Shown piece after piece: positions 1-7,226 of a DNA stretch of 64,000 nt. Within the stretch, counting starts at the first letter, position 1. Every line of letters starts with the position of its first letter. Position numbers and translations under genes: made by a program. The stretch lies in contig JBFWYD010000062.1 of the NCBI GenBank assembly GCA_050186825.1, positions 3,042 to 67,041 of the forward strand, read 5' to 3'. The stretch comes from NORP233 sp050186825. Lineage in GTDB: Bacteria; Planctomycetota; J058. The notes beneath the pieces are model-generated. The model was not told the origin of the DNA. It did no database searches and saw only the letters and a program-made list of their open reading frames with translations.

Positions 1-2
1 TC

Positions 3-1772
3 GGCCGGCGCGGGCTCGTGGCGGAGCAGCGCCGTCTGGAGGCGACCAGCGCGCGGGCGCGCGCCCAGGAGATGGCGGGCGTGCGCGAGGACGTGGTCGC
101 GGCGCTCTCGGCCCTGCGCGGGCGCGAGGCGGCGCGCCCCTACTACCAGTGGAAGGCGCTCTACGCCCCGCCGGACCTGGTCTCGAACAGCCTGGCCCTC
201 GTGCCCTCCCCGCTCTCCGAGGCGCCGGCCGACCCGCTGATCGCGCTCTACTTCGAGGCGCGCGGTCAGGCCTTCGAGTGCCCGGCCCTGTTCACGCCGC
301 CCGACCTGCCCCAGCAGCAGCTCCAGAGCGTGGCCCCGCCCAGCGCCGCCTACCAGGCGACCTGCAAGGTGCAGCTCGCGGCGCTGGCGCGCTCGGAGGT
401 CGTGACCCGCGCCCTGGGCATGCCGCCGGCGGGGCGCCCGCAGCGCGAGCAGCGCCTGGACCCCTACGTGGTGTGGGCGACCTCCAACAACGCCGACGCG
501 CTGGCGAGCTTCAACCAGCCCCAGGTCGCGCTCAACGAACAATGGACGCAGTCGCAGCAGCGCGTGGGCAAGAACCCGGGCATGGTCGGCGCGCCGCGCC
601 CCGGGGCGGGCGCCGTGATCGTGCGCGAGTTCCCCTTCGCCTGGGTCGCGGACGCGCCCGGCCCCGACGGCTGGCCCACGCACCTGGTCGCCCTGCGCCG
701 GGTGCAGGTCGGCGAGGAGAGCTGGAGCCAGGGCTTCGAGGTGGACCTGGCCGCGCTGCGGGCGCGCGCGCTGGAGCCGGCCCTGGCGCGCGCGCGCCAG
801 CCGGCGCCGCCGCGCTCGGAGCTGCTGGGCCTGGGCGAGGACCCGGCCATGGCGCCCGAGGCGCGCCTGGAGGTCGTGCCGCTGGGGGCCGCGGGCGACG
901 CGCCCAGCGCGGCGCTGCCCGCCCCCCTGGACGGGCTGGCGGTGGTGGACCGCGCGCCCCGGACCTCGGCCGCGCCCGCGCTGGCGGGCAGCCGCCGCCT
1001 GCTCGACGGCGCGCTGCTGCTCGCGGGCTGCGTCGTCGCCGCGGGCTCGCTCCTGCTCTGGCTCGCCGCGCGCGGCGAGCGCCGGCTGGCCGCGCAGCGG
1101 GCGGACTTCGTGGCCGCGCTCACCCACGAGCTCAAGGCGCCGCTGACCGGGCTGCGCGCGCTGGCGGAGCTGCTCCACGACGGGCTGGTCTCGGACCCGG
1201 CCAAGCAGCAGGAGTACTACGCCTCGATGCTGGACGAGGCCGAGCGGCTGGGGCGGCTCGTGCAGAACGTGCTCGACGCCGCGCGCCTGGAGCGAGGCGC
1301 GCTGCACGTCGCGCCCGAGGCCTTCGCGCCCGGGCCGCTCCTGGCCGAGGTGTGCGAGCGCTTCCGCGCCCGGGTCGAGGCCCAGGGCTTCGAGCTCGCG
1401 CTCGACCTCGGCGACGGCGACCTGCCCGACGCGCGGGCCGACCGCGAGGGGTTCACCCAGACGGTCGCCAACCTGCTCGACAACGCGGCCAAGTACGGGC
1501 GCGGGGCGCGGCGGCGGATCGAGGTCGCGGCCCGCGAGGCGGGCGGGCGGCTCGAGGTCACGGTGCGCGACCACGGCCCCGGCGTGGCGCCGGCCGAGCG
1601 CGAGCGCGTGTTCGAGCGCTTCTACCGGAGCGAGGCCGCCCCGCGCGAGGTCGGCGGGGCGGGCCTCGGCCTGGCGATCGCGCGGGCCCAGGCCCGCGCG
1701 GCAGGCGGCGAGCTGGCCCTCGAGGACGCCGGCCCGGGCGCCCGCTTCCGGCTCTCCTTGCCCCTGGCCTGA
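3..1772 (+). CDS. Sensor histidine kinase, 5' end cut by window edge
   Basis: Membrane sensor kinase that autophosphorylates on His and passes the phosphate to a response regulator lying outside the window. The C-terminal half has every kinase box: H-box HELKAPL, N-box NLLDNAAKYG, G1 DHGPGV, F-box FERFYR and G2 GLGLAIA. One hydrophobic helix (LLLAGCVVAAGSLLLWLAA) precedes the H-box. The roughly 330 residues before it are probably an extracytoplasmic sensor region with no family I recognise. The frame is open to the window edge, so a first membrane helix and the true start are probably missing; the GTG at 18 is only the first start codon inside the window. Kinase call certain, signal unknown. 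Confidence 0.9.
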   Translation, partial: GRRGLVAEQRRLEATSARARAQEMAGVREDVVAALSALRGREAARPYYQWKALYAPPDLVSNSLALVPSPLSEAPADPLIALYFEARGQAFECPALFTPPDLPQQQLQSVAPPSAAYQATCKVQLAALARSEVVTRALGMPPAGRPQREQRLDPYVVWATSNNADALASFNQPQVALNEQWTQSQQRVGKNPGMVGAPRPGAGAVIVREFPFAWVADAPGPDGWPTHLVALRRVQVGEESWSQGFEVDLAALRARALEPALARARQPAPPRSELLGLGEDPAMAPEARLEVVPLGAAGDAPSAALPAPLDGLAVVDRAPRTSAAPALAGSRRLLDGALLLAGCVVAAGSLLLWLAARGERRLAAQRADFVAALTHELKAPLTGLRALAELLHDGLVSDPAKQQEYYASMLDEAERLGRLVQNVLDAARLERGALHVAPEAFAPGPLLAEVCERFRARVEAQGFELALDLGDGDLPDARADREGFTQTVANLLDNAAKYGRGARRRIEVAAREAGGRLEVTVRDHGPGVAPAERERVFERFYRSEAAPREVGGAGLGLAIARAQARAAGGELALEDAGPGARFRLSLPLA

Positions 1773-1813
1773 GCGACTTCGCGCTCGCGCGCGAGGGCCC
1801 CGGGCCGCGGCGC

Positions 1814-1825
1814 TAGACTCGCGAC
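1814..1825 (+). promoter_or_regulatory. TAGACT -10-like element directly before a GTG start
   Basis: TAGACT at 1814-1819 is followed by exactly 6 nt and then the GTG at 1826. That is the spacing expected if transcription starts at the start codon (leaderless mRNA). No Shine-Dalgarno sequence fits in the gap. The same hexamer precedes several other genes here. Inferred from sequence only. Confidence 0.5.
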
Positions 1826-2653
1826 GTGGGCCTCGACGTCTCCGTCCTGTTCCTGCCCGAGGAGCTCCCCCTCGAGGAGATCGCGCAGACGATCTTCGAG
1901 ATGCTCGACGAGGGCGACGACATCGGCCTGCTCGTGACGCGCGCGAAGGCCGGGCCCTCGCTGCGCAGCGGCCCGGACGGCGAGCCCAGCGCCGCCGCGC
2001 TGGCCGCGCTGGCCGCGCGCTTCCCCGGCTACCAGGCGCTCTCGCTCTGGAGCCCCGACCCGCTGGTGTGGGACGAGCTCGCGGCCGCGCTCAGCGAGGG
2101 CCGCGCCCAGCCGCTGCTCGCGCTCTCGTCCTGGGATCACGGCGGGGTGAGCTGCTGGCAGCCCTTCCACGAGGGGAAGGCCGGGCAGGCGAGCTGGTGG
2201 GAGCGAGACACCCAGGACATGGCGCGCGCGGCCTTCCGCAGCGTCTATCAGCTCGAGGCAGAGGCCGAGGTAGACGAGCTGGTGCTCGGCGCCTGCGAGG
2301 GGCTGTGGCTGACCTTCCTGCCCGAGCCGCGCAGCCGCGCGCTCGAGCGCGCGACCATCGACGAGCTGCTCTCGGGCGAGCACGACTTCTCCTGCTGCCT
2401 GTTCGAGCACGGCCTGGGCGAGAGCCGGGTCGAGGTCGAGGAGGGCCCGCCCGCCGCCCGCGAGGTCGAGCCGCCGCCGCCTGCCAGCGCCGAGGACCGG
2501 GCGCTCGTCCAGTCCCTGCTGGCCCTGTCCGGGCTGAGCCCGGGCAAGCGGATCTTCGTCCAGGACCTCGAGCGCCGCGTGCTCGCCGTCGGCGGCGAGC
2601 TGACCGCCGGCCAGCGCGAGCGCGCCCGCGCCCTGCTCGACGCGGCGGGCTGA
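1826..2653 (+). CDS. Conserved-looking hypothetical protein, 275 aa
   Basis: Family not recognised. The protein is soluble, with no signal peptide or membrane helix. The N-terminal part (about 1-195) is a mixed alpha/beta domain with several Trp and Cys residues. An acidic, Pro-rich linker (about 205-225) leads to a small helical C-terminal domain ending ARALLDAAG. The GTG start is chosen because it lies 6 nt after a TAGACT element. The gene follows the histidine kinase by about 50 nt on the same strand, but the internal promoter suggests separate expression. It converges with the Uma2 gene. Confidence 0.65.
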   Translation: MGLDVSVLFLPEELPLEEIAQTIFEMLDEGDDIGLLVTRAKAGPSLRSGPDGEPSAAALAALAARFPGYQALSLWSPDPLVWDELAAALSEGRAQPLLALSSWDHGGVSCWQPFHEGKAGQASWWERDTQDMARAAFRSVYQLEAEAEVDELVLGACEGLWLTFLPEPRSRALERATIDELLSGEHDFSCCLFEHGLGESRVEVEEGPPAAREVEPPPPASAEDRALVQSLLALSGLSPGKRIFVQDLERRVLAVGGELTAGQRERARALLDAAG

Positions 2654-2731
2654 GCCTCGCCCGACCCGCCCCTTGGCGTCCTCTGCGCCTGCGCGCCTCG
2701 GCTCCCCGAGCGGGTACCGGGCACGGCTGGA

Positions 2732-3403
2732 TCAGGCCTGCGCGATCGCGCGCACCTCGAGCTCGAAGCCCGACTGCCCCGCCGGGTCCAGGCTGCGCCG
2801 CAGCCGGAACTCGCGCCCCCACACCTCCGAGGCGAGCCAGCCTTCAGGGTCGGGAGGCTGGGCGACGTAGGCGCCCGCGCGGAGGACCAGGAGCTGGAGC
2901 GAGAGCCTGTCCTGGCGGGCGTCCGCGAGCCAGTATTCGGCCACGCCGGCGCGCGCGTAGTCCCGCACCAGGACATCGGTGTCCTTACGCGCCGAGCTCC
3001 GGCTCACGACCTCGAGGGTCATGTCGGGGCAGCCGAGCAGCTCCGCCTCGTTGGCCGGGTTCACTCGGACCTCGCCGGAGCGGAGCCGATCCCAGCGGAT
3101 CAGGAAGCCGTCGGGCTCGGTCGAGATCGCCTCGCCGCAGGTGATCCAGCTCGGTGGCAGGTGGTACTGCCCGAGCCCCTCCGCGGCCGCCAGCCCAAGC
3201 AGCACGCGGTTGATCGCCGCCACCAGCGGTCCGTGCGTGCGGTAGCTCTGCGGGCTCACGTCGACGAAGACCTCGCCCGAGGCGTAGGTCGCCTGGAGGC
3301 CCGAGTCTTCGCCCAGACCCTCCACCCAGCGGCGGAAGCCCGCCAGCGAATGGATGTCTCGGGGGATCTCCAAGCCATGGACCGTGAGCGTCGAAGCCGA
3401 CAC
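2732..3403 (-). CDS. Uma2 family (DUF820) putative endonuclease
   Basis: Uma2 proteins have a PD-(D/E)XK nuclease-like fold and occur in many copies in cyanobacteria, planctomycetes and other lineages; their cellular role is unclear. The 223 aa protein shows the family signature: PDMTLEVVSRSSARKDTDV, then a DYARAGVAEYWLADARQD block carrying the acidic and Tyr/Trp residues typical of the active region. The GTG start at 3403 is supported by an upstream AGGCGAGGTG ribosome-binding sequence. It stands alone, convergent with the gene at 1826 and divergent from the gene at 3585. Family firm, activity inferred. Confidence 0.85.
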   Translation of the reverse strand: MSASTLTVHGLEIPRDIHSLAGFRRWVEGLGEDSGLQATYASGEVFVDVSPQSYRTHGPLVAAINRVLLGLAAAEGLGQYHLPPSWITCGEAISTEPDGFLIRWDRLRSGEVRVNPANEAELLGCPDMTLEVVSRSSARKDTDVLVRDYARAGVAEYWLADARQDRLSLQLLVLRAGAYVAQPPDPEGWLASEVWGREFRLRRSLDPAGQSGFELEVRAIAQA

Positions 3404-3542
3404 GCGACACCTCGCCTGCAGCCTATCAAGCCAAGCGCGACGACTCCCCCGAGAGCACCCACGGCGCGGAGCCTACGCGCAGGGGGCGACAGGTCGCGTT
3501 CGCCTTCCGTTCGCCCGCTGGGGATCTGTCGCGCGGGGCGCT

Positions 3543-3588
3543 TAGACTCGGACCGATGAGCCCACCGGCCCGCCGGGAGCGCTCTTGA
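3543..3588 (+). promoter_or_regulatory. TAGACT element and 10-codon leader ORF overlapping the next start
   Basis: TAGACT at 3543-3548 lies 7 nt before an ATG at 3556. That ATG opens a 10-codon ORF (MSPPARRERS) ending at TGA 3586-3588. The TGA overlaps the TTG start at 3585 of the next gene (TTGA), the same 4-nt overlap pattern used by coupled genes elsewhere in the window. This looks like a leaderless upstream ORF coupled to a TTG-started gene, or a frameshifted true N-terminus. Confidence 0.4.
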
Positions 3589-4742
3589 GGCTCCCCTTCC
3601 CCTGCACCCGCGCGCTCGTGGCCGAGGACGACCCCGAGGTGGCGGAGGTGGTGCGGGAGCACCTCGAGGAGCTGACCGCGGCGCGCGGGCCGGACGCGCC
3701 CTGGACCGCGGCCCTGGGGGACCTGCCGCGCGCGCTGCGCTTCGACCTACGCGACCTCGAGGGCGTGGGGCTGTGGGTCGAGGGCGCGCTCTGCGCCGTG
3801 GCGCTCTACGAGCCCGACGACGAGGCCCAGCCCGAGGTGGTCGTGGTCGCGGCGCGCCCGGCGGCCCGCGCGCGCGGCGCGCTGGAGGAGGTGCTGGCCG
3901 CCCTCGAGCGCCAGCTCAGCGATCGCGGCCACACCCGGCTGAGCGTGCTGCTCGAGCCCGGCCGCGCCGACCTGCGCGGGGCGCTCGAGTCCCTGGGTCT
4001 GACGCAGCAGCCCGAGCCCGTCCCGCAGCGCCTGCGGGGGACCGCCTTCAGCCTCTCGTCCTCGCGCTGGACCACGCCCCTGCGCGCGCCCGGGGCCCTC
4101 TCCTGGTCGACCCTCCGGCAGGGGCTGTTGCGCTCGCTGGCCCTGGGGATGCCCGGGCTCGCCGCGCTGGCCGTCGGGTCGGGGCCGGCCAGCCTGCTCT
4201 CGGGGCTGGGGCTCGTGGCGATCCCGGCGGCCGTGGTCGAGCGCCTGAGCCGCGGCTGGCCCCTCGGGGCCGCGATCGCGCTCAACGCCCCGCTCTCGCT
4301 GGCCTGCGTGTTCGGGCTCTGGCTCCAGTTCGTGTTCGTCCACGCCGCGTGGGTTCAGGGGCTCCCGGTGCAAGAGGCCTGGGCCGCGGTCGCCGCGCAC
4401 GCCTTCGACCTGGCCCCGCTGTTCCTGGGCGGGGTCCTCGGCCTGATCGTGGGGCTCGCGGTCCACCCCTGGCCCAGCTACTGGCCGCAGCGGATGCTCG
4501 AGGCGATCGCCGTGCTGCTGGCGGTGGTGTTCCTGGCGCTGTTCGCGACCACCGGCGCCCGGCTGCTCGGGAGCAAGTACGGGCTCTGGACCGAGGACCT
4601 GTGGCTGGGCGGCTGCGGGCTGATCTCGCTGTGCGTGGTCGTGCTCGCGATCCCCTTCCCGGTCGCCGGCCTGCGCCTGCTCTACTTCGCCGTCGACCGC
4701 CTCGACGCCCGGATCCCGCGCCGCGCGACGCGCTTCGAGTAG
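3585..4742 (+). CDS. Acetyltransferase-like domain fused to a membrane domain
   Basis: The 385 aa product has a soluble N-terminal part of about 150 residues. A strand pattern LWVEGALCAVALY, PEVVVVAARP and TRLSVLLEP separated by helices resembles a degenerate GNAT fold; I see no clear acetyl-CoA P-loop. From about residue 175 onward there are five or six hydrophobic helices, so the C-terminal half is an integral membrane domain. The TTG start overlaps the stop of a 10-codon leader ORF. A start at ATG 3556 would need a frameshift. It converges with selA across a hairpin terminator. Function unknown. Confidence 0.7.
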   Translation: MRLPFPCTRALVAEDDPEVAEVVREHLEELTAARGPDAPWTAALGDLPRALRFDLRDLEGVGLWVEGALCAVALYEPDDEAQPEVVVVAARPAARARGALEEVLAALERQLSDRGHTRLSVLLEPGRADLRGALESLGLTQQPEPVPQRLRGTAFSLSSSRWTTPLRAPGALSWSTLRQGLLRSLALGMPGLAALAVGSGPASLLSGLGLVAIPAAVVERLSRGWPLGAAIALNAPLSLACVFGLWLQFVFVHAAWVQGLPVQEAWAAVAAHAFDLAPLFLGGVLGLIVGLAVHPWPSYWPQRMLEAIAVLLAVVFLALFATTGARLLGSKYGLWTEDLWLGGCGLISLCVVVLAIPFPVAGLRLLYFAVDRLDARIPRRATRFE

Positions 4743-4780
4743 CGCTCACTGCGCCGCCCGGCTGACTCGATCGGGCCCCC

Positions 4781-4889
4781 TCGTGCTCGTAGTCGTAGTC
4801 GTGGTCGGGGTCGTGGTCACGATACGTCCACGCTCACGTCGACGAACGTCGACGATCACGAGCACGAACGAGCACGAGCACGAGCACGG
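4781..4889. repeat. Low-complexity GTCGT / GAGCAC tract with inverted symmetry
   Basis: Short units repeat: gtcgt-type triplet runs at about 4781-4818 and gagcac units (at least four) at about 4857-4888. The left block reads CGTGCTCGTAGTCGT (4782-4796). The right block (4851-4866) is nearly its reverse complement, so the tract can fold into a long imperfect hairpin between two convergent genes. It is AT-richer than its surroundings and looks non-coding. Confidence 0.6.
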
Positions 4890-4892
4890 AAG

Positions 4893-4914
4893 CCGCTGGC
4901 CTCCCAGCCAGCGG
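4893..4914. terminator. Perfect 8-bp hairpin between convergent genes
   Basis: CCGCTGGC (4893-4900), a 6-nt loop, then GCCAGCGG (4907-4914). It starts 150 nt after the stop of the membrane gene at 3585 and lies 8 nt beyond the selA stop at 4923, so it can serve both strands. There is no U-tract. Confidence 0.65.
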
Positions 4915-4922
4915 TTGACGCC

Positions 4923-6350
4923 TCAGGCCAGCGCGGCGACCAGCGCGCGCACGAGCTCGGCCTCCTCGCCCGGGTCGAGGGTGCGCGGGTCGAAGCACAC
5001 GCGCCCGAGCGCGATCCGCGCGAACACGGCCGGCTCACCCAGGCGCAGGGCGCGGACCAGGGCGTCGGCGCCGCGCTCGGGGCTGGCCACGGCCACGACC
5101 CAGGTCGCGAGCTCCTCGACCGCGTAGCTGCCGCCGCCGACCTTGGAGGTGCCCGCGACCACCTCGACCGCCAGGCCCGGACAGGCCTGCTCGATCGCGG
5201 CGGCCAGCGCGTCCGCGCGCCGGCGCAGCTCGACCAGCGGAGTGGCGATCCGGCGGGCCACCGGCAGGCGCTCGAGCGCGCGGGCCGGGTCGCGGTAGAG
5301 GCGCAGCGTGGCCTCGAGCGCGGCCAGTGTCAGCTTGCCCGGGCGCAGGGCGCGATAGAGCGGGTGCTCGCGGATCCGGCCGACCAGCTCGCGCTCGCCG
5401 ACCACGATGCCTGCCTGCGGGCCGCCGAGCAGCTTGTCGCCCGAGAAGGTGGCCACGCCGGCCCCCACGCTCAGGCTGTGCTGGACCAGGGGCTCCGCGG
5501 GCAGGCCGTAGGGCGCGAGGTCGATCAGGCAGCCGGAGCCCAGGTCGTCCATGACCGGGACCCCGCGCGCGCGGCCGAGCGCGACGAGCTCCCCGAGCGG
5601 GACCTCCTTGGTGAAGCCCTGCACGCGGAAGTTGGAGGTGTGCACGCGCAGGAGCAGCCCCGCGTCGGGATGCGCGTCCAGCGCGCGCTCGTAGTCGGCG
5701 AGGTGCGTGCGGTTGGTGGTCCCGACCTCGACCATCCGCGCGCCCGACTGGGCCATGACGTCGGGGATCCGGTAGCTGCCGCCGATCTCGACCAGCTGCC
5801 CGCGCGAGACGATCACCGGGCGGCCGGCCGCGAGCGCGGCCAGGGCGATCAGGGTCGCGCCCGCGTTGTTGTTGACCACGCAGGCGGCCTCGGCCCCGGT
5901 CAGCTCGCGCACGAGCGCCGTGATCCCCGCGTCGCGCTGGCCGCGCTGGCCGGAGTCCTGCTCGACCTCGAGCACGACCGCGCCGGCGACCGCGCGCAGG
6001 GCCTCCACGGCCTCGGGCGCCAGGGGCGCGCGCCCCAGGCCGGTGTGCAGGACCACGCCCGTGGCGTTCAGCGCGCGCGGGTAGCGGGGCGCCGCCGCTT
6101 GGGAGAGGGCCGCGCCCACGCGCGCGGCGCAGGCCGCGTCGCCCGTCTCGGGCAGGGGCCGCCCCGCGCGCACCTCGGCGCGCAAGGCGTCGAGGTCGGC
6201 GCGCACGGCCTCGGTCACGGGGGCGCGCCCGTGGGCCGCGATCAGCCCCTCAAACGAAGCAGCGCCGAGCAGGCGCTCGACGCTGGGGAGGCTCCGGAGC
6301 TGCGCGCTCCCTTCGCTGCCAACTCCGGAAGTGACCGGGTCGCCCGTCAG
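4923..6350 (-). CDS. selA: L-seryl-tRNA(Sec) selenium transferase
   Basis: PLP enzyme that converts Ser-tRNA(Sec) to Sec-tRNA(Sec) using selenophosphate. The PLP Lys lies in SGDKLLGGPQAG; NATGVVLHTGLGRAPL and VVNNNAGATL are classic SelA motifs. The first ATG/GTG/TTG in frame is GTG 6218, but it falls inside the conserved N-terminal domain: the open frame upstream reads LRSLPSVERLL, then LIAAHGRAPVTEAV, as in other SelA proteins. I therefore extend the gene to CTG 6350, which overlaps the upstream stop as CTGA and gives 475 aa, close to the roughly 460 aa usual for the family. No selB, selC or selD is present. Identity certain; start uncertain. Confidence 0.9.
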   Translation of the reverse strand: MTGDPVTSGVGSEGSAQLRSLPSVERLLGAASFEGLIAAHGRAPVTEAVRADLDALRAEVRAGRPLPETGDAACAARVGAALSQAAAPRYPRALNATGVVLHTGLGRAPLAPEAVEALRAVAGAVVLEVEQDSGQRGQRDAGITALVRELTGAEAACVVNNNAGATLIALAALAAGRPVIVSRGQLVEIGGSYRIPDVMAQSGARMVEVGTTNRTHLADYERALDAHPDAGLLLRVHTSNFRVQGFTKEVPLGELVALGRARGVPVMDDLGSGCLIDLAPYGLPAEPLVQHSLSVGAGVATFSGDKLLGGPQAGIVVGERELVGRIREHPLYRALRPGKLTLAALEATLRLYRDPARALERLPVARRIATPLVELRRRADALAAAIEQACPGLAVEVVAGTSKVGGGSYAVEELATWVVAVASPERGADALVRALRLGEPAVFARIALGRVCFDPRTLDPGEEAELVRALVAALA

Positions 6351-7039
6351 CGCAGCTGCCCGCTCTTCTCGATGTCGACCAGGATCGTGCCGATCTCGGA
6401 CATGTCGCGCTCGTAGCCCTCGAGGTTGGGCGGGAGCATGCCCTCCTTGTCGCGGTACTTGTCGAGCACGGCGTTCATCATGTCCATGGCCTTCTGGAGC
6501 TTCTGGGTGGCCTCGTGACCCTTCTTGACCACCATGTCCGGGGGGCCGCTCTTCTTGGCCTTGTTGAACTCCTTGAAGGCCGTCATCCCCTCTTCCTGCA
6601 TCTTCTTGGCGGCCTCGAACTCCTTGTTCTCGTCGGTCTTGATCTTCTGGGGCCCGCGGTTCATCAGGAAGATGCCCAGGCAGATCAGCAGCGTGACGCT
6701 GATGATCGAGATCGGGATGACCGGGTCCACGCCCTTCTTGGGGGCGGGCGTGGCGCGCTTGCGGCGGGTGCTGCCCTCGCCGAAGTCCTCGTCGTCGCCG
6801 CTCTCGCGCTTGCGCCGCGCGGAGCTCTTGCCGCTGGCCTTCTTGCGCGTCGAGGAGGAGTTCTTGAGCGAGCCCTTGCTGCTCCGCGCCGAGTCGTCAC
6901 CGGCGGCCGACTTGCTCTTGCCGGTCGTCTTCGACTTCTTCTTCTTCTTCTTCGGCGCGTCGTCCTCCCCGTCGGGAGTCTGCCACGCGAACTCGTCGTC
7001 GCCGGTCTGAGCCCGCCGGGTGCTGCCCCGCTTGGCCAT
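6347..7039 (-). CDS. Lys/Ser-rich single-pass membrane protein, 230 aa
   Basis: Unknown family. The first roughly 120 residues are a disordered, highly charged tail rich in Lys, Ser and Arg, with an eight-residue PKKKKKKS run. One membrane helix follows (PISIISVTLLICLGIFLM, about 128-146), then an 85-residue helical domain rich in Lys and Met that is probably extracytoplasmic. The ATG at 7039 has a GGGGAG ribosome-binding site 6 nt upstream; the longer open frame upstream is rejected because it runs into the divergent promoter and gene. It lies immediately upstream of selA and is probably co-transcribed, but nothing in it suggests a selenium role. Confidence 0.75.
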   Translation of the reverse strand: MAKRGSTRRAQTGDDEFAWQTPDGEDDAPKKKKKKSKTTGKSKSAAGDDSARSSKGSLKNSSSTRKKASGKSSARRKRESGDDEDFGEGSTRRKRATPAPKKGVDPVIPISIISVTLLICLGIFLMNRGPQKIKTDENKEFEAAKKMQEEGMTAFKEFNKAKKSGPPDMVVKKGHEATQKLQKAMDMMNAVLDKYRDKEGMLPPNLEGYERDMSEIGTILVDIEKSGQLR

Positions 7040-7212
7040 GTGGAACTCCCCGCTGGGCGGTATCGCGCCTCGTTCGGGGACTATACGCCATCGCGCTTGG
7101 CGCCGGCAATCCCGCAGGGAGCTCGGCTCGGGCGTGCGTGTGCTGCTCATGGACGCAGCACACCGCGTCGGGCGCCGGAGTTCCACCTGGGGTGGACGTG
7201 GCCCCGACGCGC

Positions 7213-7226
7213 TACCTTGGGCGCCG
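7213..7226 (+). promoter_or_regulatory. TACCTT -10-like element before GTG
   Basis: TACCTT (7213-7218) fits TANNNT and lies 8 nt before the GTG at 7227. It sits in the 187-nt divergent region between the minus-strand gene starting at 7039 and the plus-strand ligase gene. No Shine-Dalgarno sequence is evident. Confidence 0.35.

Noticed and set aside
4783..5127. Plus-strand ORF of 114 codons over the simple-repeat tract and the end of selA
   Set aside because: Low-complexity Ser/Arg/Thr translation overlapping a well-supported gene.
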